Shown here: in pieces, positions 26,808 to 34,944 of the stretch
How the letters are laid out: each line of letters opens with the position of its first letter
How positions within the stretch are numbered: the stretch's first letter is position 1
Assembly: GCA_021324365.1 (NCBI GenBank)
Contig: JAJPJE010000046.1
Span: 1-64,000, forward strand
DNA length: 64,000 bases
Direction: 5' to 3'
Origin: Terriglobia bacterium
GTDB taxonomy: Bacteria; Acidobacteriota; Terriglobia; Terriglobales; Acidobacteriaceae
Position numbers and translations under genes: made by a program
The notes under the pieces: model-generated
What the model was told of the DNA's origin: nothing
The model's database searches: none
Seen by the model: the letters and a program-made list of their open reading frames with translations, nothing else

Positions 26808-28502
26808 TCAGGCGTTCGTTTTCAGCATCTGCTCGGCATGTTTGCGGCTGGCGTCCGTCAGCGTCGCCCCGCTCAGCATTCGTGCCACTTCTTCCCGGCG
26901 ATCGGTATCACTCAGGTGCTTGACCGTGGTCCTGGTCCTCCCGCCTGCCTCTGTTTTCTCAATCAAATAATGGTGATCGGCAAAAGAGGCGATCTGCGGG
27001 AGGTGCGTGATACAGAGAACCTGGGTGGTCTGCGACAGCGCCTTCAGCTTGCGTCCCACAGCTTCCGCTGCTCGCCCGCCGATGCCAATGTCGATTTCAT
27101 CGAAGACTAGAGTACGTTGCGAACTTGTCTTCTTCTTTGATGACTTCCCTGCCTCGACCGCTACCTTCAGCGCCAGCATGACGCGTGACAACTCGCCACC
27201 AGAAGCAATTTCCTCTAACGGCCGTAATGGCTCGCCGGAGTTCGTCGAGATCACATATTGGACTGCATCGAAGCCGCTACGTGTCCAGTTCGCTTCCTCG
27301 TCATCGCCCGTGACCTCTACTTTGAATCGGGCCTTCATTGCCAGATCATTGATTTGGGATTCAACTACTTTCTCCAGCTTCCGCGCCCCTTCGAATCGCT
27401 GCTTTGATAACGATCGCGCTGCCGTCAGATAAACGGTGCCAGCGTTCTCCAGCTCTTTTCTGAGCCTTCTCAGGACTTCATCCTTATTTTCCATCTCGTG
27501 AAGCTTGCGCGAAACCTCTTCGCCGTACGCCATAACTTCGCTCAAGCTCGGGCCATATTTCCGTTTCAGTCGATCCAGCGCGGCGAGCCGATCATCTACT
27601 TCCGCCAGCCGCTCCGGCGACACACTCACCGACTCGGCGTAGTCACGCAGCGTGACTCCAATGTCCTCTACCGCTATTCTGGCGGACTCCAGTTGCGCCA
27701 GCGATTCGCGGAACTTCTCGTCATATTTTGCGACTTCCTGCGCCTGCTTGTATCCAGCCCGTATCAGTGCAGACGCCGAAGTGTCGCTCTCGTACAAAGC
27801 TTCGTAGGCAGCTTGTGCAGCCGCGTAAATTTTTTCAGCGTTGGCGAGGACGCGTTTCTCGCCGCCGAGCTTTTCGTCTTCTCCCTGTTGCGGGTTAACC
27901 TCGCAAATTTCTTTCTTCTGGAAGGACCAAAGATCCACCAGTCGAAGCCGGTCCTGCTCATCTCTTTCCAGCGCGCCGATGTGCTCGCGTAGCTCCTTCC
28001 ACTTCTCAAAAGCAGCTTCCGTGGCTTGATGATCGATTCCCGCATAACGGTCTAGCAATTCCAGGCGCGTGTCTTCACCAAAAGACACGATCGATTCCCT
28101 CTGCGAATGCACCGAAGCCAGTACCGGCGCCAACTGTTTGAGCACGGTCACGCTGGCGGGTTGATTGCACACAAATGCGCGGCCGCGCCCACCAGCCATA
28201 ATCTCGCGCCGCAAGATTACGTGCTCACCGTCAAAATCAAGGCCATTTTCTTCCAGAATTGCAGTGATGGCCGTGGCTTCCGCAGCTTCCTGCAACTCGA
28301 AGACAGCGCTGACCACGGCCTTATCCGTTCCGTGGCGAATCTTATCCGATGAAGCCTTTTCACCTAATAACAACGCAAGCGCATCGATGAGAATAGATTT
28401 TCCGGCACCGGTTTCGCCGGTCAGCAGATTCAGGCCCGGGGCGAACTCCACAATCACACTATCGATCACTGCGTAATTTTCGACGCGGAGTTCCAGGAGC
28501 AC
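26808..28502 (-). CDS. recN: DNA repair protein RecN
   Basis: An SMC-like ATPase for double-strand break repair, 564 residues from the GTG at 28502. Walker A is GETGAGKS in TGETGAGKSILIDALALLLG. A long central coiled coil is interrupted by a short hinge. The ABC signature ASGGELSRVMLAL and Walker B TLVFDEIDIGIGG are near the C terminus. The open frame extends 32 codons further upstream but those residues do not look conserved. It is transcribed toward ispH with a gap of about 190 bases to the preferred ispH start. Confidence 0.94.
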   Translation of the reverse strand: MLLELRVENYAVIDSVIVEFAPGLNLLTGETGAGKSILIDALALLLGEKASSDKIRHGTDKAVVSAVFELQEAAEATAITAILEENGLDFDGEHVILRREIMAGGRGRAFVCNQPASVTVLKQLAPVLASVHSQRESIVSFGEDTRLELLDRYAGIDHQATEAAFEKWKELREHIGALERDEQDRLRLVDLWSFQKKEICEVNPQQGEDEKLGGEKRVLANAEKIYAAAQAAYEALYESDTSASALIRAGYKQAQEVAKYDEKFRESLAQLESARIAVEDIGVTLRDYAESVSVSPERLAEVDDRLAALDRLKRKYGPSLSEVMAYGEEVSRKLHEMENKDEVLRRLRKELENAGTVYLTAARSLSKQRFEGARKLEKVVESQINDLAMKARFKVEVTGDDEEANWTRSGFDAVQYVISTNSGEPLRPLEEIASGGELSRVMLALKVAVEAGKSSKKKTSSQRTLVFDEIDIGIGGRAAEAVGRKLKALSQTTQVLCITHLPQIASFADHHYLIEKTEAGGRTRTTVKHLSDTDRREEVARMLSGATLTDASRKHAEQMLKTNA

Positions 28503-28932
28503 GGCACACCCAGGACAAGAGATGAAATCTCGCCGCAGTTTAGCAGTGAACGATTTGCAACGTACAGTAGTCAGTAGCAAGTAGTCACATGTGATCAATG
28601 ATCTCCTACTAAGAACATCCGGCTACCTGCTAGAACCGGTTCTATAAGTGTGACTTGAAGGGGCGCGGCTTTCAGTCGCGCCGCTCTGAGCCACGAACCG
28701 AGGTGCTTTAGCCCCCGAGGTCTGGCGTCCTTACTGGGATGCATTCGTAAAACCGGTTCTACTGACTTCTGACAACTTCTGACTGACTGCTGACTATCCC
28801 TACGCGAATCTTGCTAATTCCGACGTAAATGTACCTTGTATGCAATCAGTACATGCCCCTAGGGAGTCATCTTATGTAGTTGCCTGTTCTATAATTGCGC
28901 TTGCAGATTCTGCGCGAAAAACAAGAGAAGTG
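28503..28932. repeat. gene-free intergenic region with REP-like hairpins and palindromes
   Basis: 430 bases between recN and tolQ with no credible gene. They contain a perfect 14-base palindrome TAGAACCGGTTCTA (28631-28644) and a second AACCGGTT core (28751-28758). Between them is a GC hairpin GGCGCG/CGCGCC (28662-28667 with 28677-28682), followed by GGTGCTTTAGCCCCCGAGG, a degenerate half of a GGGGCTTTAGCCCC-type repeat. A dyad ATGTAC/GTACAT (28829-28834, 28849-28854) and a TATAAT box (28890-28895) belong to the tolQ promoter area. Confidence 0.6.
28890..28895 (+). promoter_or_regulatory. -10 element of the tol-pal promoter
   Basis: A perfect TATAAT. The matching -35 (around 28866-28872) is weak. 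The predicted start of transcription near 28902 lies about 30 bases before the ATG at 28933 and supports that tolQ start. Confidence 0.5.
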
Positions 28933-29655
28933 ATGCTAAATCCGCTTTTGATTGCCAGTGTTGTCGGTGGTGACGAGTTAGCAAGCCTGCTTGGACAAAC
29001 AGGTCCTGTCGCCAAGACCGTTCTCGTAATTTTGCTTTGCTTCAGCCTGTTTTCCTGGGCAATTATCCTTTCGAAGTGGAGCACATTCCGCCGCGCACGC
29101 GTCCAAAGCTCGCGTTTCCAGCGCGCATTTCGACGTGCCACCCGCCTCCAGGATATGGCTGCTGTTGCGGACCAGTTTAAGCCCAGTCCGCTGGTTCCTG
29201 TTTTCGAAGGCGGCCTTGAAGAACTGAAACGTCAGGGCGGACCGCGCAATCCCGTCGCCATCCAGCGAGCGATGCAGATCGCATCTTCGGAGGAACTGAC
29301 TCGCCTCGAGCGTCGCCTTCCCTGGCTTGCGACCACTGGCTCCGTCACTCCGTTTGTGGGTCTGTTCGGTACCGTATGGGGCATTATCGATGCCTTCCAG
29401 GGCCTTGGCACGGCTGGTGCCGCCACCCTGCGCGCTGTGGCGCCGGGTATTTCCGAAGCACTTATCACTACGGCGGCTGGCCTGTTTGCTGCTATCCCTG
29501 CGGTTATCGCCTACAACTTCTTTGTAAGTGAAATTCGTCAGTTTGGCGCTCGTATGGACGATTTCTCCATGGAGATGCTCAACAATGTGGAGCGCGCCAC
29601 CGTCGCGCCGCCTCCAAGGCAGGCCATGGTGGTTCAGGAAGCGGAACTGCGATAG
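28933..29655 (+). CDS. tolQ: TolQ/ExbB-type proton channel subunit
   Basis: The inner-membrane motor protein of the Tol-Pal system, 240 residues. The first membrane helix is at about 22-42 (VLVILLCFSLFSWAIILSKW), and two further helices flank the conserved PFVGLFGTVWGIIDAFQGLG loop and GISEALITTAAGLFAAIPAVIAYN. The start at 28933 has AAGAGAAG upstream and a -10 box in the right place; the frame is open back to 28840. tolR follows after three bases. It opens a six-gene envelope operon. Confidence 0.92.
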   Translation: MLNPLLIASVVGGDELASLLGQTGPVAKTVLVILLCFSLFSWAIILSKWSTFRRARVQSSRFQRAFRRATRLQDMAAVADQFKPSPLVPVFEGGLEELKRQGGPRNPVAIQRAMQIASSEELTRLERRLPWLATTGSVTPFVGLFGTVWGIIDAFQGLGTAGAATLRAVAPGISEALITTAAGLFAAIPAVIAYNFFVSEIRQFGARMDDFSMEMLNNVERATVAPPPRQAMVVQEAELR

Positions 29656-29658
29656 CAC

Positions 29659-30087
29659 ATGGCTTTCACCAATACACAAGGTAAGACGCAGAGCTCGCTG
29701 GCCGACATCAACGTCACGCCGCTGGTAGACGTCGTTCTCGTGCTGCTGATCATCTTTATGGTGACTGCGCCAGTGCTGCAATCAGGCATTGAAGTCAACG
29801 TCCCGAAGACGAAAACCGTCAAGGAAATTACCGAAGAACGCCTGGTGATCTCCATCGACAAAGAGCAGCGCGTCTTTCTCGGGAATGATCCAATCAACAT
29901 CAACTCGATTGGAAATACGCTTCACCAGAAAATTCGCGATCCACAGGGTCAGGCGATTTATGTTCGTTGCGACGAAGAAGTACCCTTCGGTGTTTTCGCA
30001 ACAGTCATGGATGCAGTAAAGCAGTCTGGCATAACCAATGTCAGTGTCGTGACCCAGCCTTTGAATGAACATGGCGGCAAACGCTGA
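29659..30087 (+). CDS. tolR: TolR/ExbD-type motor subunit
   Basis: 142 residues, with one membrane helix at about 22-42 preceded by the signature DINVTPLVDVVLVLLIIF. This carries the aspartate (LVDVV) used for proton translocation. The periplasmic part is a short ExbD fold ending in IRDPQGQAIYVRCDEEVPFGVF-type strands. It lies three bases after tolQ and overlaps the next gene by 23 bases. Confidence 0.92.
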   Translation: MAFTNTQGKTQSSLADINVTPLVDVVLVLLIIFMVTAPVLQSGIEVNVPKTKTVKEITEERLVISIDKEQRVFLGNDPININSIGNTLHQKIRDPQGQAIYVRCDEEVPFGVFATVMDAVKQSGITNVSVVTQPLNEHGGKR

Positions 30088-30862
30088 TATCTTCACAGAA
30101 CGTGAACCACTCGGATTTCCGCTAGCTTTTTCCGTAGCGGTACACGGACTGCTTTTTGCTTCCATCGTCATCTACACCTACGTAGCAGGTCGTCCGGGGC
30201 AGAATTGGGGCACAGGCGGCACCGGCGATGCCATTGGCGTAACGCTCACTTCGACGATCCCGCTGCCCAAGCCTGCTGTGGAAACGCCAAACATCCTTGC
30301 AAATGATTCCAAAGGGCTCACGCAGACACAGCCCAGGGTAGAAGAAGTACAACCTCCGCCCGATGCGATCGCGATCCCGGATCGCAACGTAAAGCCGAAG
30401 CCGAAGCCAAAAGAAAAGCCTCGCCAGACCAATCAACCAAAACCGAAGCCGGTTGAAGAAGCCAATAACGTTGTTCCATTCGGTCAGGGTGGGCCCGTAA
30501 GCGGTCCCTATGGCACTTTCAGTGCTGGCGGCGCAAAGGGCGGTTTCGGCTTTAATGGCGGCGGCGATTTCGGTTCGCGCTATGCTTGGTACGTTCGTGT
30601 TGTGCAGCAAAAGGTTTCCGATAATTGGCTCAAGTACGAAGTCGACCCCCGTATTACCGCCGCAAATCGTGTTTACATAACGTTTGACATTATGCGGAAT
30701 GGTCAACCGCGCAATATACAGATCGAGCAGTCGAGCGGCGTTCCGTCGCTGGACCAGTCTGCCGTACGGGCTCTGCAGCGTATTGACACATTTGGCGCGC
30801 TACCGCCCGATTACGCCGGAAATCAGGTTTCCGTAGAGTTCTGGTTCGACTATAAAAGATAG
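30065..30862 (+). CDS. TolA/TonB-like energy transducer
   Basis: 265 residues. One N-terminal membrane helix (about 17-40), then a proline/lysine-rich stretch (KPKPKPKEKP region, about 112-138), a glycine-rich linker (about 148-175), and a C-terminal TonB/TolA domain (YAWYVRVVQQKVSDNWLKY ... FWFDYKR). By position it is the TolA of this Tol-Pal locus, bridging the motor to Pal/TolB. It lacks the long alanine-rich helix of enterobacterial TolA. It overlaps tolR; ATG 30065 and ATG 30071 are both possible starts. Confidence 0.85.
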   Translation: MNMAANADIFTEREPLGFPLAFSVAVHGLLFASIVIYTYVAGRPGQNWGTGGTGDAIGVTLTSTIPLPKPAVETPNILANDSKGLTQTQPRVEEVQPPPDAIAIPDRNVKPKPKPKEKPRQTNQPKPKPVEEANNVVPFGQGGPVSGPYGTFSAGGAKGGFGFNGGGDFGSRYAWYVRVVQQKVSDNWLKYEVDPRITAANRVYITFDIMRNGQPRNIQIEQSSGVPSLDQSAVRALQRIDTFGALPPDYAGNQVSVEFWFDYKR

Positions 30863-31001
30863 TGAGTAGCACAGGCGGGATGCTGGTGGAAAAAGAGCTT
30901 TGTTCTTTTGTCATCATAACCGGATGCGAGTTCATGAGAGATCTGCATTCCCGCAGCTTTCTCGGTTACTGCCACACTCCGGAGTTGAATTAAGGCGAAC
31001 G

Positions 31002-31607
31002 ATGAAGAGATTTTTTGCACTGTCTGTTTTCATTTTCTTATTTACCTTCCATCTTCTCGCGCAAACTGATTGGATTCGAACTGGCACTGGCCTCGGAGTG
31101 GAAAAGCCCCGCATCGCTGTTGCAGATTTTAAGCCGCTTTCCACCGATCCTCAGGCTGCCGGACTGCTGAAAGTCTTCAACGATACACTCTGGAACGATC
31201 TTGATAATGCTGGCATCTTTGAACTCGTTTCCAAGAGCTTCTATCCGCTTGAAGCTCCGGGGCTGCCGCAGGAAGTAAAGTTCGACGCTTGGGCAAATCC
31301 GCCGGCCAATGCCAGCATGCTCGTTTTTGGAAACCTGAATATCGCCGCATCGAACCTGGTGATCCAAGGATGGCTCTATGACGTCAGGAACACAGGTTCA
31401 CCACAAATCCTTGGCAAGCAATACAGCGATCAGCCTACGCCCGATGCCGCCCGCCTGATCGCGCACAAATTTGCGGACGAAATCATTTACCGCCTGGGTG
31501 GGGTGTTCAGGGCATTGCCGAAAGTAAGATCGTCTATGTCAGCAGCCGCAGTGGCAACAAAGAAATCTGGATCATGGATTACGACGGCGCCAACCAGCGG
31601 CAGCTAA
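31002..31607 (+). CDS. tolB: TolB, N-terminal fragment (frameshifted)
   Basis: The first part of the periplasmic translocation protein TolB. ATG 31002 opens a signal peptide (MKRFFALSVFIFLFTFHLLAQ), then the TolB N-terminal domain (PRIAVADFKPL, WNDLDNAGIFELVSKS, VFGNL) up to HKFADEIIYRLGG. At 31500-31503 the frame is lost in a run of four Gs, and the remaining residues to 31607 are nonsense. One more base there would restore the expected GVQGIAESKIVYVSSRSG continuation. Upstream starts exist to 30900, but this one gives the signal peptide. Confidence 0.8.
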   Translation: MKRFFALSVFIFLFTFHLLAQTDWIRTGTGLGVEKPRIAVADFKPLSTDPQAAGLLKVFNDTLWNDLDNAGIFELVSKSFYPLEAPGLPQEVKFDAWANPPANASMLVFGNLNIAASNLVIQGWLYDVRNTGSPQILGKQYSDQPTPDAARLIAHKFADEIIYRLGGVFRALPKVRSSMSAAAVATKKSGSWITTAPTSGS

Positions 31608-32329
31608 CCCACAAAGGCTCCATCTCGCTCTCTCCGCGAATTTCGCCTGACGGTTCGCGCGTGGCGTTCAGTGGTATTAGCGGCGGAAACTGGGAGATTG
31701 AGATGTACTCGCTCGATCTCAATCGCACTGTCTCATTTCCCCGCTATAGCGGCACCAACCTTTCTCCGGCGTGGTCCGCTGATGGAACCAGGATCGCCTT
31801 TTCATCTTCTCGCACCGGTGATCCCGAAATTTACATTGTCGATGCGGATGGACGTAACATCCGGCGCATAACGGAGGCCAAGGGTCCCGACGTATCTCCG
31901 ACTTGGAATCCAAAGACCAATGCGCAGATCGCCTGGGTCAGCGGCCGCACCGGATTGCCGCAGATTTACACGATGGAGAGCGATGGCACCAACGTCCAGC
32001 GTATGACGGACCAGGGCTATGCGGTCTCGCCTTCCTGGGCCCCAAATGGCCAGTTCCTTGCCTTCGCATGGATTCGCCGTTACGGTCCTGGCGCTCCGGG
32101 CGCGCGCGACATCTATGTCATGGATATCACCACCAAGCAGTTCGTCCAATTGACGCATGATGTGGGACGGAATGACTTCCCTTCGTGGTCGCCAGACAGT
32201 CGGCACATCGTTTTTCAATCGGACCGTACTGGCACCGAACAGATCTGGACAATGCTGGCCGATGGGACGAATCAAAAGCAACTGACGACCTCGGGAAAGA
32301 ATTCGCAGCCGAACTGGAGTTTCAAGTAG
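31502..32329 (+). CDS. tolB: TolB, C-terminal beta-propeller fragment (frameshifted)
   Basis: The continuation of tolB in the other frame: GVQGIAESKIVYVSSRSGNKEIWIMDYDG, then five to six WD-like propeller blades with the TolB pattern (LSPRISPDGSRVAFSG, LSPAWSADGTRIAFSS, VSPTWNPKT, VSPSWAPNGQFLAF, FPSWSPDSRHIVFQS, QPNWSFK). The first ATG in this frame is at 31574, with no ribosome site and in mid-domain, so it is not a gene of its own. The propeller binds Pal in known systems. The sequence is otherwise intact, which favours a read error or a very recent deletion. Confidence 0.8.
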   Translation, partial: GVQGIAESKIVYVSSRSGNKEIWIMDYDGANQRQLTHKGSISLSPRISPDGSRVAFSGISGGNWEIEMYSLDLNRTVSFPRYSGTNLSPAWSADGTRIAFSSSRTGDPEIYIVDADGRNIRRITEAKGPDVSPTWNPKTNAQIAWVSGRTGLPQIYTMESDGTNVQRMTDQGYAVSPSWAPNGQFLAFAWIRRYGPGAPGARDIYVMDITTKQFVQLTHDVGRNDFPSWSPDSRHIVFQSDRTGTEQIWTMLADGTNQKQLTTSGKNSQPNWSFK

Positions 32330-32447
32330 CAACTCAGCGGAATCTCGCTGATGTAGTCGTGTACATATTGAGAGTAGCTGGACGTCAGTTCCAGCACCCT
32401 GAACTATTAACCGAAATGCGCCATCACCCCGATGGCAGGAGGCAGAG

Positions 32448-33179
32448 TTGAAGCATAGAGCGATTCAGTGGTCGATCATCATTCTGGCGTTGGCCGGGAT
32501 CATGGTACTTGGTGCGTGCAAAAAGAAAGTTACGCCCCCGCCGCCGCCACCACCGCCGCCGCCCGCGGCACCCACAGCTTCACTGACAGCGAATCCCAGC
32601 ACTATCCAGCAGGGTCAATCCACAACCCTGACGTGGGAAACGCAGAACGCAACCGATGTCACACTCGACGGCAATAAGGTCGATGCCAACGGCTCTCAGA
32701 CTGTGAGCCCGACCGATTCGACCACTTACCACCTCGTCGCCAAGGGTGCAGGCGGTTCGCAGGAGTCAACTGCGCGCGTGACGGTAACCCCGCCTCCGCC
32801 TCCACCTCCTCCAGCGCCCTCACCAACCGACATGGATTTGTTCAACACCAATGTGAAGGACATCTTCTTCGATTATGACTCCTATGACATCAAGCCGGAT
32901 CAGCAGAGCGTAATTCAGGGAGATGCCGCTTTCCTCAAGCAGCATCCAAATATAACCTTCACCATTGAGGGTCACTGCGATGAGCGCGGGTCCACTGAGT
33001 ACAACCTGGCACTTGGTGACAACCGCGCAAACGCCGTCAAGAATGCGCTTGTTCAGGCCGGTGTCGACGCGAGCCGCATCAAAACCATCAGCTACGGCAA
33101 GGAAAAGCCGTTCTGTACCGAATCGAACGAAAGCTGCTGGCAGCAAAACCGCCGCGGCCACTTCGTTTATGGCAAGTAA
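32448..33179 (+). CDS. pal: Pal peptidoglycan-associated lipoprotein with Ig-like insert
   Basis: A 243-residue outer-membrane lipoprotein. The start is TTG with GGAGG five bases upstream. The signal ends in a lipobox LGAC (Cys at about 24). A poly-proline run, an Ig-like/bacterial-surface domain (residues about 45-112, ANPSTIQQGQSTTLTWET ... STTYHLVAKG), and a second poly-proline run come before the OmpA C-terminal domain. That domain has the peptidoglycan motif TIEGHCDERGSTEYNLALGDNRA. Pal usually has only a short linker, so the Ig domain between proline spacers is unusual. Confidence 0.92.
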   Translation: MKHRAIQWSIIILALAGIMVLGACKKKVTPPPPPPPPPPAAPTASLTANPSTIQQGQSTTLTWETQNATDVTLDGNKVDANGSQTVSPTDSTTYHLVAKGAGGSQESTARVTVTPPPPPPPPAPSPTDMDLFNTNVKDIFFDYDSYDIKPDQQSVIQGDAAFLKQHPNITFTIEGHCDERGSTEYNLALGDNRANAVKNALVQAGVDASRIKTISYGKEKPFCTESNESCWQQNRRGHFVYGK

Positions 33180-33197
33180 ACCAACTCGTGTAGGTAC

Positions 33198-33231
33198 CCC
33201 ACCCTGGCCTGGTCTTGGTCAGGGTGGGATT
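33198..33231 (+). terminator. hairpin after pal
   Basis: A 12-base stem CCCACCCTGGCC/GGTCAGGGTGGG (33198-33209 with 33217-33228, one G-T pair) and a seven-base loop. The T-tract is short (ATTTGAG), so termination may be partial and let cpoB be co-transcribed. Confidence 0.55.
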
Positions 33232-33407
33232 TGAGTACTTCGACAGTGTTGGGGCAAGCGCGAAAGAGCAGCCGGTCTAGTGCTCCTTTAAGGCGCTTAG
33301 TTTTGTGATTCCGAGAGAACTTCAGTCTCGAGGAATCTCCATTTCGGCGCTGACCCCTTACACACCCAGGTCTCCGCGTTATGATTGTCTCCAAGGAACG
33401 CATCGCC

Positions 33408-34277
33408 ATGAAACTGAATAAATTCATTGCCGTACTCGCTGTGCTTGTTCTTTGCACTTCTGCCCTCTTTGCCGCCAATAAGGACATGGTCCAACTGCAG
33501 ACGCAGGTTCAGGCGATCCAGGACCAGTTGACGCAGATGAAACAGTCCATCGACGAGCGCATGGGCGTCATGCGCAATCTCGTCGAACAGAGCACGGATA
33601 CGGTCAACAAGCTCAACGGAACCATGGCCGATCTGCAGAAGGCTATCCAGCAGCAACACACCGATACCGGCACGCGTGCCGATCAACTTTCTGGACAGAT
33701 CCAGGCCCTCAACGATAGCGTCGACGAACTGAAGGCGCGGCTGAACAAGATGGGCCAGCAGCTCGATGCCATGCAAGCCGCCGCGCAGAATTTGAACACG
33801 CCCCCTACCGGCACTCCCGGCGCAACTGGAATGCCTGGTCCCGGTGGTGCTCCGCAGGCGCAGGCTCCTCCGCCAGACGTTCTCTATAACAACGCTCTTC
33901 GTGACTACAACTCCGCCAACTACCAATTAGCCCAGCAGGAATTCGGCGATTACATGAAGTACTATCCGAGCACCGATCTTGCCGGCAATGCTCAGTACTA
34001 TCTTGCGGACATTCTTTACCGGCAAGGAGACTACCAGGGTGCAGTGAAGGCCTACGATCAGGTTCTGGAAATGTATCCCGGCGGAAACAAGACTCAAGCA
34101 GCTCAATTGAAGAAGGGTTACGCTCTGCTCGAACTCGGCCAGCGCTCCGCAGGAGTCAAGGAACTGAACTCTCTCATCCAGCGCTACCCACGCAGCCTCG
34201 AAGCACAACAAGCGCGGGAGCGGCTCCGTAAGATGGGCGCGACAGCTTCGGCTAAGCCCTCGGCGGCACGCGAATAG
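33408..34277 (+). CDS. cpoB: CpoB/YbgF, Tol-Pal accessory protein
   Basis: 289 residues from the ATG at 33408 (an upstream ATG at 33381 adds nine residues before the signal peptide). Signal peptide MKLNKFIAVLAVLVLCTSALFA, then a coiled coil of about 90 residues (trimerisation in known CpoB), a Gly/Pro/Thr linker, and three TPR units (YNNALRDYNSANYQLAQQEF, AGNAQYYLADILYRQGDYQGAVKAYDQVLEMYP, AAQLKKGYALLELGQ). It coordinates Tol action with cell-wall synthesis in E. coli. It closes the Tol-Pal locus. Confidence 0.88.
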   Translation: MKLNKFIAVLAVLVLCTSALFAANKDMVQLQTQVQAIQDQLTQMKQSIDERMGVMRNLVEQSTDTVNKLNGTMADLQKAIQQQHTDTGTRADQLSGQIQALNDSVDELKARLNKMGQQLDAMQAAAQNLNTPPTGTPGATGMPGPGGAPQAQAPPPDVLYNNALRDYNSANYQLAQQEFGDYMKYYPSTDLAGNAQYYLADILYRQGDYQGAVKAYDQVLEMYPGGNKTQAAQLKKGYALLELGQRSAGVKELNSLIQRYPRSLEAQQARERLRKMGATASAKPSAARE

Positions 34278-34281
34278 CGAT

Positions 34282-34647
34282 TTACTTTTGTTCGGGGGAA
34301 ACCTGAATCTCTTCAGCGTGCTTTCCTGGATCTTTCGGCGGCAGCTTCAAACTGCGCAGGCAATAACTGATCTCGCTCGCCATATCCAGGATTCGCATTC
34401 CATCCTGCACCATCAGCTTGCAGGAGATCGCTTTGCGTACCGGCGTCCCCTCGCCCAAGTCGTACGTCACCCGGCAATACTGACAATCCTCGTTCCAGCA
34501 GAACCTTCCATACGAGATATCTTCCGGCGCGAGAAACTGCAGGCAGCGCAGAACCATATTGTTATCGGGAACCTCAAACTCGCGTCCGCGAATCTGTATG
34601 CGCACCATGCGCGTGTGAGGCCGCATCAACGGCCCAGGCGAACTCAT
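34282..34647 (-). CDS. small [2Fe-2S] ferredoxin-like protein
   Basis: 121 residues. The core resembles the N-terminal plant-type [2Fe-2S] domain of NuoG/SdhB/HoxU proteins. Cluster ligands are in GRFCWNEDCQYCRVTY (C-x4-C-x2-C), with a fourth Cys about 20 residues later in AISCKLMVQDGMRI. No redox partner gene is adjacent: it converges with cpoB at four bases. It is cytoplasmic, with no signal. It could be a stand-alone electron carrier or an orphan subunit of a larger oxidoreductase. Confidence 0.7.
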   Translation of the reverse strand: MSSPGPLMRPHTRMVRIQIRGREFEVPDNNMVLRCLQFLAPEDISYGRFCWNEDCQYCRVTYDLGEGTPVRKAISCKLMVQDGMRILDMASEISYCLRSLKLPPKDPGKHAEEIQVSPEQK

Positions 34648-34690
34648 GTCACGATTGTAGTGGGATTACCCCTTTCGCTCGATAACCAAA

Positions 34691-34728
34691 AGGGCGCAGG
34701 CGACCGGGTGCGGAGGTCGCTGCGCCCT
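34691..34728 (-). terminator. strong orphan hairpin with T-rich 3' side on the minus strand
   Basis: AGGGCGCAGGCGACC (34691-34705) pairs with GGTCGCTGCGCCCT (34715-34728) apart from one bulged G; loop of nine bases. On the minus strand it is followed by TTTTGG. No recognised minus-strand gene ends here, so it may close a small unannotated transcript between about 34930 and 34690. Confidence 0.5.
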
Positions 34729-34944
34729 AAATGCTCCCCACGACGGAGAGCTTGCGCAAAGGCCTGAGGACGTTAGCTGAAAACGCCAGCTCAGAGCGAT
34801 TACTCATACAAACGTCAACTCCCACTGAAAGTTTCGGACCACGATTCGGGTGCGGCATTACCCTTACTCCAACTTGCGTGCCCGTCCGTTCCTTCCGAGA
34901 ACTTAGGGGCAACAATTGTTGCGCATTGCGTCATCTTGTCTTCC

